Shown here piece after piece: positions 1-13,886 of a stretch of 64,000 nucleotides of DNA. Under the pieces are notes generated by a model. That model ran no database searches. It was not told the DNA's origin and saw only the letters and a list, made by a program, of their open reading frames with translations. A program made the position numbers and the translations under genes. Numbering within the stretch: the stretch's first letter is position 1; each line of letters begins with the position of its first letter. Source of the DNA: Echiichthys vipera (Eukaryota > Chordata > Actinopteri > Perciformes > Trachinidae); contig OY829660.1 in NCBI GenBank assembly GCA_963691815.1, positions 4,049,966 through 4,113,965 of the forward strand, written 5' to 3'.

Positions 1-3000
1 GTTCCCAGTGGACATACAGCCAGAGCGCTGTATCAGGCTCTCAGACTCTGCTGCTGAAACCATTACACTAACCACCGAACCACAGAATGGATTATGACCT
101 TTATTTTTCCCCGCTAAGTGTCGGTATTTATAGCAACGTGATTATGAAAGGAGAGCTGCTGCAGTCAGACAGCGATGTCGGCTGGATTAGAAAGAAACAT
201 TTCCGGATAGAACTTCTTTAGTTCTGCATCAGCTGTGAGGAAGGCAACAAACAACTTAAGACTGACCAGAAGAATGCACACTGACATTATACCATCTCTG
301 TAATTTACACGTCCAATTCACACAGAATTCCATGCATTGCATGGTGGGATTTTTTTTTTCCTGGTTCCATTGGGAAAGTTTGGAGCTGGAATAATTCCTA
401 CAGTTCTAGGATTAAGGAAACTTCATTCAAATCCACATTGACATTAATGATATTTCCTTAAAATAAACAAAACAGGCCTAACAAAATGTAGTGCAGCTCA
501 CTCACACAGAGGCTAGTGTAGACGTGGCCTCTGTCAGGCTGTAGCTAAATGCTAACATCATTAAGCTAATATGCTCACTATGACTCTGCTAACTATAGAT
601 GTCATGGTACAGGGCACGTAGTATCCAATACCAAGGAAACTAGATTCATGGTAAAAAAACAAAACATTGATGCTGACGTCTTGTCGCGGTTTCGTCTTAG
701 TCATGGATGAGAAGTGCGTTGACAGACATATTTTGTCCTAATAATCGTAAAGGAAATGATCACAGTTAACATGAATGTGTGCAGCACATTGCATGGCACT
801 TGGTCCAATAATTGTTCAGGCATTTCACTCAAAACTACAAATGTAAGCCTCTAAAGGTGCTGGAGGAAATATAAAGGATCACCAAAGTCATGAGGATTCA
901 TTATCTGGGGATCATGAATGTCTTACAAAATGTCATGCCAATATATTGAGTAGATATTGAGACATTGAAGTTTGAATCAAAGTGATGGACCAACATAGAG
1001 CCTTAGATGCATAGCAGCTGACACGGCTGATAACAAGAGACAGTTCAACCTCATTCAAATCTGACTCAGCTAGACTTTTGTGTTATTGTTTCATTTCACT
1101 TTCATCCATTATTTTGAATCCTACAAGAAGCCCAAAGGGGAGAAGTTCAGCATCCGTGAGGAACTCGGAGTAGAGCCGCTGCTCCTTAGCGTTGAAAGGA
1201 GCCAGTTGAGGTGGTTCAGGATCATCTGGTAAGGATGAACCCTGGGCGCCTCCCTAGGGAGGTGTTCCAGGCACGTCCAGCTGGGAGGAGGCCTCGGGGA
1301 AGACCCAGGACCAGGTGGAGAGATTAGATCTCCACACTGGCCTGGGAACGCCTCGGGATCCCCCAGTTAGAGCTGGTTAATGTGGCCCGGGAAAGGGAAG
1401 TTTGGGGTCCCCTGCTAAAGCTGCTGCCCCCGCGACCCGACCCCGGATAAGCGGATGAAGATGAGACGAAGATGAGATGAAGAAGCCCACATTATACACG
1501 CAATAAGAACAAAAAAGCCTGACACAAGCTGCAGGTGATGAGGCAGAGCACTGTTCCCACACTGCTAACTGTGTTCCTCTATATTGACCTGTTGCTGTTC
1601 CCTACTGATTTACTGTTTGTTTTCGGCAGAGAAACTCACTGTGGTTTCTCAAAGACTCCGCCCTGTGAAATGTAGCTTTCCTTGTTCGACGAGTTTGCGG
1701 GACCACACCAGAGTGTCTGCAGCGATCGAGCTAGAGCCCTGCCCTCGCCCCACCCTCCACACTCGCTTCCTGTGTGTTAGTGTGAGGGCGCTCATTATGG
1801 CCTCACTGATCGTTTGCATTCTGCCAACCCGAGGTGTGTGTTTAGTGAGTCAGCAGACCAGGAGTCGGCCAAAATCAAGTTTGCATTCACATTTAAACCA
1901 AGTCAGAAACTGACCCAGGATCAGCTCTTTCAGGGGGAATGTATTTCTGTAGTGAGGCACTACAGATGCGTTTAAATGCAGGTCACTGCTGCCCTCTAGA
2001 GGAGGTGAGGTGGATTATCAGAGAAATTCTATATAATCCGTGCATAATGTACACACTGTATGGACAATGTGATGACCTAATTGTTTCACTATCACCAGTA
2101 TATTTACTAGTTAAGAGGATCATATTTTGGGGTTTTATTTGCAGTGAAAGAGTTGGATATGGACAGGTCTTTTTGTTGTTACAGCTATGTGCTTTTATTT
2201 TGAAGGCCTTAAACAAATGGTTTCCTTAAAGCGTCAGTTCAACGGATTCTCTCATTCAGTCTCTGGTGTTAATATCTAGCCATGCCCAGGTTTTACGATT
2301 TCTTCCTTTACCTCAATACCATAAAGATTAAAATGAATTTGCTCCTAATTTCATCTCTTACCTGAAACCGTGTCCCTGTTAATCACACCGTCAGGAGTTT
2401 TCATTGGAACCACTCCACCAAGTAAATAAATCTAGGGCTACAACTAACAACACTGTAGTTTTTGATGAATCTGCGGATTACTTTTTTTTAATTAAAGCTG
2501 TTCTTACCTTTCTGACAGTTTAACACTTTTCTTTTCTAATCTTAAAATGCTCCTAATAAGCGTATGGGTCACTCAAATGTAAAAGGAAACTCAAAAATAT
2601 TCAATTCTCATATATTTCTGGTAAAAGTCTGACCGATCATTTTTATTGTCCCGGGTAAAAAGATTTGCCGAGCTTCCTGCCTGTCTTCCATCGCTCCGTT
2701 TCACTTGCGCTGCGGGGCGGATTGAAGCGTCAGGCAGAGGGAAGAGGGTGGAAGGTGGAGTTCAAATTTTTACCAAGTGCTGTGCAACATGCCACAAAAG
2801 TAACAATTGCTTTAATTGTGTGAATGATTTCTCAGAACATAGTGAAAAATGCTTGTCACGATTTCCCCGGGGATGCCATCAAATTTTTTGTTTTCTTTGA
2901 ACGATCAAGATATTCAATTTAATATCATGTATGACAAAGAAAAGCATCAAATAATCACCGTTTTTAGCAGCTTTGCTTAAAAAATTACAGAAAAGAATGA

Positions 3001-3837
3001 ATTGATTATCCAAATTATTGTGTGTGTGTCTGTGTGTGTCACTATTTTAATAGACACACGTTTCTAAGCTGGTACGACATTTATTTATTTATTTTCTCAA
3101 CAGCTGAACAGTGAGTGCCCACTTTTCCAACATTTCAGAGAATCTTCATTTAAAGCCCATAACCGAGCCGGCCGTCTACGAGATCAATCTTGACCATAAA
3201 ACATTTGATTCGGCTCAAAAACAAATTTATAAAATGAAAGAAAAGGTAAAGTTCGTGTACATAAGCAACTGTAGAGTTCAGTGGAAGCAGCTCAGTAGCC
3301 GTTTGCAGGGTTGTTCAACATTTCCATGGTAACCGTGAGCTCCACCAATCATAGACATTGCTTTTACCCTCAGGTGGTGATAAGAGCACAAATAAAACAT
3401 ATTTTCCTTATAATAAGGTAGATTACAGCTTACAGGGCTCATAGTCTCCTCCCTTTTATACCTTGCTAGAACTGGCCACTAGTTGGCAGTCCAGGGTCGT
3501 TCACATGCTCCACAAACAGAGAGGCTGAGGTGACAGCCTAAAACAATGTATTGTTCTTTACATAAAGTATGTAGATACCTGTATGTTGTAATGTATAATC
3601 TACTCCAGCTTATAAACCATGGTTTCACAATCCCTTAGCTCATGGTAAGTCTCCCGAAGGTTCAGTTATTATGGTAATAAATCATCATCCAAAAACCTGA
3701 TGCAGATAATACACAGGGTCCTACTGTTGAGCTCTGCTGTCACTGTTTTAAATGTTTTTTTTTAATTATCCCTCATCGCTGTCTGTTTCCTCTTTCCCCT
3801 CCGTCTCTCCCCCTCCTCCTCCATCCATCCATCTCAG
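1..3837 (+). other. esyt2: Partial esyt2 intron (5' end of window)
   Basis: This is inferred to be intronic because the first recognisable esyt2 exon begins at 3838 with a codon already open. I looked for the upstream SMP-domain coding sequence and found none here. Apart from the LINE 3' end at 1140-1478, I see only AT-rich unique-looking sequence and short ORFs without recognisable similarity. Confidence 0.6.
1140..1478 (+). repeat. LINE 3' end (fish non-LTR retrotransposon)
   Basis: The segment translates, with frame breaks, to the C-terminal tail typical of fish LINE polyproteins: a GHL/WLR-like stretch, then a GRLPREVFQARPAGRRPRG-like basic stretch, then WERLGIPQLELVNVARER and PLLKLLPPRPDPG. 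It ends in GGATAAGCGGATGAAGATGA repeats. A second copy of the last 150 bp lies at 39081-39236. The antisense reverse-transcriptase fragment at 50985-51650 may belong to the same kind of element. The exact family name (Rex or L2 group) is not assigned. Confidence 0.8.
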
Positions 3838-3958
3838 TGGTTTGTGTGACAACATCATCCAGGACATCATCTACAGCTTCGTGGTCCTGCCCAACCGCAT
3901 CACCATCCCTCTGGTGGGAGAGACCCAGCTGGCCCAGCTACGCTTCCCTGTGCCTAAG
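3838..3958 (+). CDS. esyt2: esyt2 exon: end of SMP domain
   Basis: The acceptor AG is at 3836-3837 and the donor GT at 3959. The exon opens with the last base of a split codon, then encodes GLCDNIIQDIIYSFVVLPNR through LRFPVPK. This corresponds to the SMP-to-C2A junction of vertebrate ESYT2. Confidence 0.95.
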
Positions 3959-6900
3959 GTAATACACATATGGTTACGTTTAGAAGCAACTAATGGAAAT
4001 GAATCAACCAAATCTGTTAATCAGTGGGAAATGATTTGATAAGAAATCAGTTCTGTGGTTCCAGCTTCTCAAACTCTGAGGATCTTTTGCTGTCGCCTCA
4101 CAGCGAGAAGGTTCCAGGTTTGCATCCTGACTGGGGGCCTTTCCGTGTGAAGTTTGCATGGTGCACGGAAGTCTTGTAGCTCAAAATGAATGAATTAACT
4201 ATATTTATATAGCCTATCATTTAAGTAAGTGAGACTAGAATGAAGGCTACACGGTGGTGTAGTGGTTAGCACTGTCGCCTCACAGCGAGAAGGTTCCAGG
4301 TTCGCATTCTGACCGGGGCCCTTCTGTGTGGAGTTTGCATGTTCTCCCCGTGTCTGCGTGGGTTTTCTCCGGGTTCTCCGGTTTCCTCCCACAGTCCAAA
4401 GACATGCAGGTGTTCGGTTCATTGATGACTCTAAAATTGCCCTTAGGTGTGAATGGTTGTCTGTCTCTGTTCGTCTCCATGTGCCCTGCGATAGACTGGC
4501 GTCCTGTCCAGGGTGGACCCCGCCTCACGCCCGATGTCAGCTGGGATCGGCTCCAGCCCCAAGCGACCCAGACAGGGACAAGCGGTTGATGAATGATGAT
4601 GATGAATAATGAGAAGAAAAAACGGTCTTTTTATCATTTAAAAAAATGAAAATGAGGGGTAATAATAGATTATGATGGAATTTAAGACAAAAGTCGAAAG
4701 CATCCTCTGGAGAGACCTCAGGTTATGACACCATCGTACAGCTCTGTGGTCTTGTGCCTACGTACATCACTTATATGATGTCCACTGTAAGCATCATTGG
4801 ACCAAAATCTCCTTATTTTTTTTAGATAAATCATCATCCTGTTTTTTTTGAGCCAGCAGAGAAGCTGCTGACACTGTTGCCTCTTTATTTTACCTCAGGT
4901 TAGATTTCAAACTGCCAGATGGTTACTAACTACACTCCGCTGACCTTTGGATTCTACCTCGAGGCGTATGTGGGTGCTAATTGCCCTACTTTATCACAGG
5001 TCCACTCATACCACTTTAGGAAGTGGTAATCCTATTTCCAGGAGCACTAGAATATAAACTGTTTTCAGAGATGGTCTGTTTGCTCCATCTTTTTTTCTTT
5101 ACCTCTTTTGAAAACCTGCCATCCTTGTGTCCTGGTCCAGCCTCATCTTACACCCTCTGTTCCTCGTGTGTCTCCTCAGGGCGTCTTGAGGATCCACTTC
5201 ATCGAGGCCCAGGACCTGCTGGGGAAAGACAAGTTCCTAGGAGGGCTGATCAAAGGCAAGTCAGACCCGTACGGAGTGATCCAGGTGGGGACCCAGCTCT
5301 TCCAGAGCAAAGTCATCCATGAGACCGTCCACCCAAAATGGAACGAAGTGTACGAGGTGAGCGACAGTCTTACAGCGGCATCAATCTGTCACCTCGGTTC
5401 GAGTTTATCTCTTTTATAATTATATTTATTTCATGTTTGATGCTTTTATTTAATTTGGGCCTCATTCATCCAACGATCCAAAGCAAACATGGGTCCCATC
5501 AACGTGAAAAACCTCCCTTTCTTCCTTTCTTGTAGTAAAGTGGTGGCACTTTAGACAGAAGCATGTGTGAGGCTTGTATTACTGTGTTTATTTGTCATTT
5601 CAGGCCTTGGTATACGATAACACAGGACAGAATGTGGAGATTGAGCTGTTTGATGAAGACACTGACAAAGACGACTTCCTGGGAAGGTACAGCCTCTGTT
5701 AAAACATCCAATCGACTCTTCTCATTGTCTCATTCTCTTCACGTCCTCTGACCTTTGTTAAACTCACGACGGAAACACTACATTTATGTGTCCTCTAGTT
5801 TAGTATGCTTAAATATTTTTGCGTGAGTTAAGTGAAGGCCCTCAGTAATACACCTGCCAAGTGTGAAGTGGATTGGATGAGTGGTTGTCGAGAAAATGGA
5901 AGGATAGATTTTTGTTGGATTTAGATTTTGGACTTTTTGTCGGACAAAACGACTTCTGAATAGTGTTGTATAGTATAGTTGATAAGTTAAGTATAAGTTG
6001 AGGCCCCACTTATAACATACAGTACTTAAAATGTAATTCCGGCATAGAAATCATCCCAGGGTCTTTTCCGTGCATCTGCTGACAGCCGGACGTGGCTAAC
6101 ACTGGTTAGCTCGGGGCAATAAGGTGAAGGCATTCAAACGTCTTTTTTAACCACTAACACGGCTCAAAATAACAGCAAACCTCTGCAGCAGCATGAGAAG
6201 AGTCCCTACACATAAAACAAAGCACCAACAACGTAGTTAGAGAACCCAGAGTTTATTAAAAGAGTGTTTTGAAAGATTTACCTACTGGCCCCTGTACCAG
6301 CTCCTCTCATAGTAAAGTCCATTCAAGTGGATTACCAAAGTCAATCCAAAAGGAAGGAGCCCATTGGTGCTTCGTTTTATGTGTAAGGACTCTTCTCATG
6401 CTGTTATTTTTAGCAGAATTAGTGCTTAAAAAAGACGCTTGAATGCCTTCACCGTGCTGCCCTGAGCTAATTTGTGGTTGCTTGCATCTCTGGAAGTGTC
6501 TCTGTCTGTCTCTGTGTCTGTCTTTGTCTCTCTCTGTCCATCTGTTTGTCTTCTCTCTCTCTTTCTCTCTCCTTCTCTTCCTCTCTCCGGTGCAGACAGA
6601 TGTGCGTCCTCCACAGAGCTGGGTCTGTCTGACGTTCCTGTCTGTTATAGGGAAGGTTTTCGTTGCCACCGTACTCTACGGGGGAATTGTTGGGTCTCTG
6701 TAAATCATAAATAAGTCATATAGTGTGGTCTTTAGCTACTCTGTAAAGTGTCCTGAGATAACTTTGGTTATGATTTGGCACTGTAAATAGAATTGAATGA
6801 ATTAGTGATAGCCACGTACAGCTATCAGCCACTCAACTGGATTTATCCGTTAATAGTTCATACACAAAAAAAACTGTGTGCAAGTGTCGAAAAAGACCGC

Positions 6901-9900
6901 GAGATAATATTGTGCCAAAATTACACTTTAACATTAAATCAAGTGCATACGAGTACTGACTCTGCGTTCTCCGCAGCTGCTGTAAGAACAGCTGCACATG
7001 CAGATCAAATAGTTTACAAATGAGTATTTTATGTGTTTTGCATCATATTTGTCATGAAGCGTTTGCATCGAGTGTAATAGGATTTCACACTCCATTTACC
7101 TGATGGTAGTTTTCCATCAAAGGACAGAGCCCCTGGAAGTGATGAGGAGCTTTCACAGCGGATTCCCAGTGGTGTTTAATGAGTGCGGTGTGTCTGGCTT
7201 TAATTTGCACCGGCGCCCATTAACTGTGCCTGCATGAGGAACACTCTGTTGTGACACTGCAGCCAAACAGCAGCGTGATGAGTCAGCCTCCCTCGGTGAA
7301 AGTTTTGTGTTGTTTGTGACTTGTTTTTCAGTCTGATGGTCGATGTGGCCGAGCTCCAGAAGGAACAGAAGGTTGATGAGGTAATCTGCGTACACTCTTC
7401 CTCTTGGTGCCTTCAGCAGTCAGGTCCATATTAGACTCAAATGTGACGTTAAAGCGGGAGATTTTTTAGTGAAATCTGTGCTCCTGTGTGCTCCTGTGTG
7501 CTCATTACTGTCCCGCAAACTCATATTTATTGAAAATAGTGTTGGTAAAGTTTGACTTTTTGTAAGTGTTCTAGTTTTTTTCTCTACTTTTTCAGCCATG
7601 ATATTCAATATAACACTGCTCGCACCAACTACCGTGCTCTTCATGTTTTCATTTTTGTTTTTTAACCAACCAGCGCAGCGCAGACGTCAGTTAACCAATA
7701 GGATGCATCATAGCTCACATTACATGGCATGAAGTATTAAAAAAGGTTGATAGCAAATATAAAATGAAAAACGAAATACAAAAGGAAAGAAATAGAAAAA
7801 CATTATATAACGGCATATCTCCAACTTAAGATAAATACTTCATAACTCAGTTCTATTGCAGCTATGTCGGGAGGATGTATGTTCTCCCGTTGTCCGTCCG
7901 TATGTCCCTTTCTTCGCCGCGATGTCCAGGAACAGAATTCAAACATCCACTTGGATTCAGAGAGGAACTGATTAGATTTTTCAGGTCAAAGGTCAAGGTC
8001 ACGGTGACCTCACAAAACACGTTTCTGTCCAAACCTTGTGAATTCCTACATTCTGACAACATTTCACACAAATGTGTAACAGGATAAAAAATGATGAAGT
8101 GATGACGTTTAATATCCAGAAGGTCACTTCACTGTGACGTCATAATGTTTCATAAATCAGGAACAGAGGAGGAGACATTTGGTTGGATACTGAATTAGAG
8201 ATGTTAATCTTTAAATTGTGCTGACTGTAGAGATCTGAAGATCAAAAAATACACTTAATACCTTTTTTCAAGTCCTTCAAAGTCTTCACTACATGTGTTA
8301 TGGACGTAAACAGCAACGTGACCTGGTGGTGGAGGTTTACAAGGATCTTAGGAAGATAATCTCCAGCGGTCCTTCAGGAGGCTGTCATCATTCAACCATT
8401 AAACAAAACATATTGCATCTTCATTTTTACAAAAAGTACAATAAATCCTGGATAGATAAGTCATTGCTGATTAGCAAAAACAGCTTTGTATCTGTGAAAA
8501 AACGGTACTGATTGGATTTGATATCTGTTTGTCTGTCCCTCTCTTTATTCATGGACAGAATTGAATGCTATAGGCTGGAAAGCATTGTGTCATGGATATT
8601 AACAAAGGCCCATTTCTTTGTCTGCAGTGGTTTGTATTGGAAGATGTGGCTACAGGGAAGCTGCACCTCAAACTGGAGTGGTTGTCTCTGCTGCACACAC
8701 CTGAGAAGCTGGACCAGGTACAGAGTTGCTTCTTCACGTACAGAAACTGCTTGAATCTTTACTCTGGTGGAACTTGATCATGGACGTTTAACCTCCAGCC
8801 CGCCTTAAACTTCCCGCCTCACAGGACCAGTTTGATCCAAAACTAAGCTGTATCTCATTTCCAGGCACTGATGAGCATCAAAGCTGACCGTGGTCACGCC
8901 AACGACGGCCTGTCGTCTGCGTTGCTCGTCGTCTTCCTGGATTCAGCCAGAAACCTGCCGGTAAGTCCGTCTGATTCAACTTCCCGGCGTGCACCTGCAG
9001 TAATGATTCCTGGTTTCATCTAAGAGTCAACAAATACAGATATCTGATGAGCACAGGTGAAGACGATTGCTGATTTGCTTCTGTCCGGAAAAGCCGTTTT
9101 CCATAAAGACTTGCGGAGGCTGATGTTTGACGTGTCTCCTGTTTGCAACATGATTATTTTTGTTCTCAAATGTGCAGGTTTGTTATTGAAGTCCATTTTA
9201 TAACTTTAGGAATGATAAAAGTATCTGTGGGAAATCAGAATTACGAAACACTAAGCAAAGGTTTTGATGTATTTTCCCATACGTTTGAACATCCATATAC
9301 TGCATCCTCTACCTGTCTTGAAGCAGTTGTTCGTTGTTGCTCTGTGATTGATAGTTTGCCTATTTGTATACGCCTGGTGCTGCAGGTAGATACTGAAGTG
9401 TGTTTTTTTGCTTGTTGGCTCCAGTGAGCACAGTTTCTTCTCCTCATTGCTTCACTTATCTACTTTCCTGAACTCATTTTCTTCCTTCACTCCATCTCTA
9501 TTTGATTTTAGAAAGGAGAAAAGCATTCTTCCTGTTTTTGGCAATGTGGCTGCTACTGTAAATATATATACATGTCCTTAGTAAGCAGTGGTCTCAACTG
9601 TTTGTAGTTACTAAGCTGTCATGGAACTTTTAATTCTATCTTGCCTCATACAATATTTTGTATCATAAACAACTTTAGTTGTTGGTGTTTGACCTCTGTA
9701 GTGCAGGCCTCACCTTCCTCTTTTCAGCCTCCTCTTCTTCCCCTGCTTCTTCTTCTTCTTCTCTCCCTCTGAAAGAGCGTCTTCGAGGGGAACTTGGGCT
9801 CTGGCTACTTAAAAGAGAGGCGGGCGGCTGGCCTTGTGTTTTGCGAGAACACCGCCTCTCTCTATAGGACCTTATTTGTGAGTCCGCTGGATGTTTTCTG

Positions 9901-12900
9901 CATCCCAGAGTAGGAGGTCATGCTCCTTTTTGTTACGTTTGCTTGAGTTTGGTTTTGAATAAGGGTTTGAACTGTTTGCCTGATGAGCATGAATTCCCAT
10001 TAGTGCATGAAATTCTTTAATGTCATAAGTTGTTATGAATGTTATTTGTTAGAGTTTGACTCATTACAAAGAGGAGGAACATGACGGGAAAATGTGACGT
10101 GGAAATTGGCAAATGACCTTAAAGGTTTATGTTTTTGGACGATCAAAAGCATCCTTCCTCCTCTCATATTTGTGTTCATACGGCGTTATTGATCTCACTG
10201 GATTAGTTGACACGCTGTAAATTGTTTCCACTCATCTAGTTTCGTCAGATTGGTTATTTTCCGGAGAGCCAAGAAGCAGGCTGTGCGTCTGCTGTGACTC
10301 ACCGACAATTAAACTGGCCGTGCTAGGCCGTTTGAAGCTTTTGACGCTTGTAGTTAAAACACAGCATCAGGCAGGTCCAAAGAACAATTTGTTCTATATG
10401 TTGTAAGTACAAGTTAGTTTCATTAATTCATTTTGAGAGGAAGGAATGCATTTTTGATCAGTTTGAGACACTGACAGCAGGGAGGGTGAATTCTCTGTGG
10501 ATTGCTTCCCCTCCATACTTCCTGTTTAAACTCATTGTGTGTGAACAGGCAGCCCCCCCCCCCCCCCCCCCCGTAGTGGTTCACCCAGACTCTGCCACCA
10601 GCACACGCTTACTGCTCCATGAAAAACTGAAGCAATTCCCTTTTATTTCAAAGGAATGCACAGACCCTTTGACAGGACGTGACACTAACACTTAAATACC
10701 TATTGTCGCCCAATCATCACCATGACATAAAAGCATCTCAGCGTCGTTGATCACAATGATTCTTTCCCTCTGATCTTCATTTAATCTCTCCATTGTAATC
10801 GATGACTAATGCTCTGATATTTGAACTGGAGTCCAACCAACACGGTTTCAGCTGTTCATGGCTGATATTTTGTATTGGCATAAATATAAACATGTTGTTT
10901 TTGCTGCAGATGATAAAATTGAATTTCCAGTTTTCTGAATGTACTCTTGTTCAACTGGAAAGATTTCTGCCTCAATGTTTAACATTGCTACAACTGTCGC
11001 TACAACGCATTTATCTAAATAACAAATATCATTTTGAATATATATCATTAGATGTTAGATTAGATTTGTATTTAAAGTGGATACTATCATTTAAATAATG
11101 ACAGCCTGATGAATCCAGTATTGGTTGGACTCTAGTTCTGACCTCATGTCCGGATGTAATTGGGGAATGACATTAACCATCATCATGTGATCATCATGTT
11201 GTCTCTCTGTCTGTCTCATCGTGTATCAACGTTTGGTGATGCCCGCGGCCCTGGTGTGTTCTGTCTTTCTCCTGCCACCTGCATGCCCCTTCTCCCTAAT
11301 AACCTGCTGGAGTGTGTCTGTGTGTGTTGTTTGCTCTTTCCTGCCTTGTTCCTGGGGGAAAATCAAAGCGCAATCCGTTAGAGTTCAACCAAACGGGGCT
11401 GAAGAAGGCCTCGATCAATAAGGCCATCAAGGTAACGGCACGGTAACAAAGCACACCTCTAACGCTCTGACACCGAGGAGGAGCACAGAGAACACTGAAG
11501 CCTGTGTTCACACTCATACTCACACATTCAACTCATATTTATACTGTATGGCCAAAAGTATGTGGAGCAAAAATAGCACATCCATACGTGATTCCAAAAA
11601 CTTTGCATTAACATACAGCAGCCTCCACTCTTCTGGTCCCAGTTCTTCCACCGGAAGAGCATCAGTGAGGTCCGGCACTGATTTTGGCTGATCAGGTCCG
11701 GCTCTCAGTCAGGGCTGGATGGGGTTACGGTCAAGGTTAAGGACTCTGTGCAGACCAGTCAAGTTCTTCCATTTATGTAAGATTTGGGGTGTGCCATCAC
11801 TTCTTCTACCCACCGTTTATGAGAAGGCGTTATTGCCTTTATCCAATTAAATAGGATCTACCTCCTAGCCAGCAGTGAAGTGAATGCTATATGCTTGAGC
11901 TTCTTGTGGCGCTACTATGATATAGTAGTATTTCAGGACATGTACTTACTTGGTGATCAATCCAACATGACCTTTGTGTGTTTGCCCTATGAAAAGTGTC
12001 CTTGAGAAAGACTAATTGTTACCTTTTTGGCAGGATTTTGAATAATTTGATTGTTGAACGATGACTTTCACTGTCTCCTAATGTGAACGTAATCAGCCTT
12101 TAATTCTATCTTTATAATCCAGTGCAATTTGAACCGTTGTTAGAACATGAGAAAGAAAATGCTGCCAGGGAGAATGGCCTAACAAACATAAATCCTACAA
12201 CTGGGAACGCTTTGTGCACAGGCCATTGTCATTGTCATGTTAAAACATGGAAACAGACAAGAGATGTTATGGATCGATGCATAGACTTACGCTAATACTC
12301 GCTGATCCCCGATCCAGTATTTTAGGCTGCACTGGAGGCATTTCCACTGGTATCAGAACAACTCTAAAGGAGAAACACAAACAGTTTACACAAAGTTGTA
12401 AGCATACTACTGTCCAAACTATCATTGCATGTCGTAGCAGTAAGATTTCTTTTCGTTGGAACTGAGGCGCCTTTGACCAAATGGAAAAAACAATCCCAGA
12501 AACAAAAGTACACAAAAGTGTCTGCATACTTTTGGCCATAGAGTGAACACTGTAGTAGGAGTGAGCTCAAGGCTTTGAAGAGCTTCATAAGTGCAGAATG
12601 TCTAAAGTTTGCTGCTACAGCGTTCAAAGCCCCTCTGTGGTTGATTTCAGTTCCAAAAAACTGTACTTACCTACTGACGTCTGTTGTGAAAATAATTAAC
12701 AAGCTCCACTAATCATGTTTGTTTACTAAAACTGTGCGCCGTCTAACAATGTGTGTGGTAAATAACAGCATTGTTACATTTACGGTACACTCAGCCTTGT
12801 GATTCTGAAACTTGAATCGAACTATTTCTTTTAAACTGATCCAGTGTCGTTCCAGATTTCCTGGTTCGGTGCTACAGAGACTTTTAACTGACGTACTTTC

Positions 12901-13833
12901 CCTCTTTACTCCTTCCCTTTAAACGTTTCACATTTCACAAGTGCTGAAATGTGACAAGTAGCACTGGGTAGTTTGGTATCACAGACAATTTGTGATCCAA
13001 TGCCCAAAAAGGCCACTGAATCAGATCAAAACGCACATTGTGAATGCTCAAAACATACCATTTAAATAAAATACCTGTTCAGGGCCATGTTGTAAAAACA
13101 TTTCAAAACTATAATAAACACTGTAGACGTTCCTTAAGTCATTAATGGCATGCTAGTTGTGTGACTTAGCTCAAAACAATGCTGTAACAGCTTAGAGCTA
13201 AATCCTGATAAAAGCAAGATTTGTCGATTCACTGCATCTTTTTAAAAATATATTTATTCCTAATTAAACCTGCTTTTTCTCGTTAGTAACGCCTGTTTTC
13301 TTCTTCTGCAGTCTGGTAAAAAAGTGACCAGCGATCCCAGTCCACTTGTCCAGTTCACAGTGGGACACAAGTCCTACGAGAGCAAGGTGAGACCAAAGCA
13401 TGATCCGCATGACTTAATACCCACCACCATTCATTCATTCATTCATTGTAATCCATGTGTGCAACAAATGAGCTCACATTGACTGAGGACAACCCTACCT
13501 TTCAGATAACAAATACTTCAATGTTTTGAGAAATGTAGTTGTAGTTATTCACTTTTGTTTAAAGGATGAGATGATATACAGTACATGTACGACGGATTTA
13601 AATCTTATGTCTGTGCGTTAAGTACGGAGCAGGAGTCAGGATGTTTAGACTGGAAGACTGGAAAAACACTTGAAAACATGACTAATTACCACCAAAAATG
13701 TGTTTAATAAAACCCCAAATTTTGCAGTTTTACATTTCTGTTTGTGTACAAATTTAACCAAACGATGATGACTCTTTTCTCCCACTTCCAGTCTTTGTGC
13801 TAAGCTAGGCGAACCACTTTCTGACTCTGTACT

Positions 13834-13886
<53 letters not shown>

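Noticed and set aside
1939..2229. 96-codon ORF with hydrophobic stretches
   Set aside because: It lies in intronic AT-rich sequence. There are no splice sites joining it to esyt2, and it has no recognisable domain.
4326..4609. Overlapping ORFs on both strands (also near 19141-19530 and 59855-60178)
   Set aside because: They recur in each copy of SINE-like family A and have no independent coding signal.
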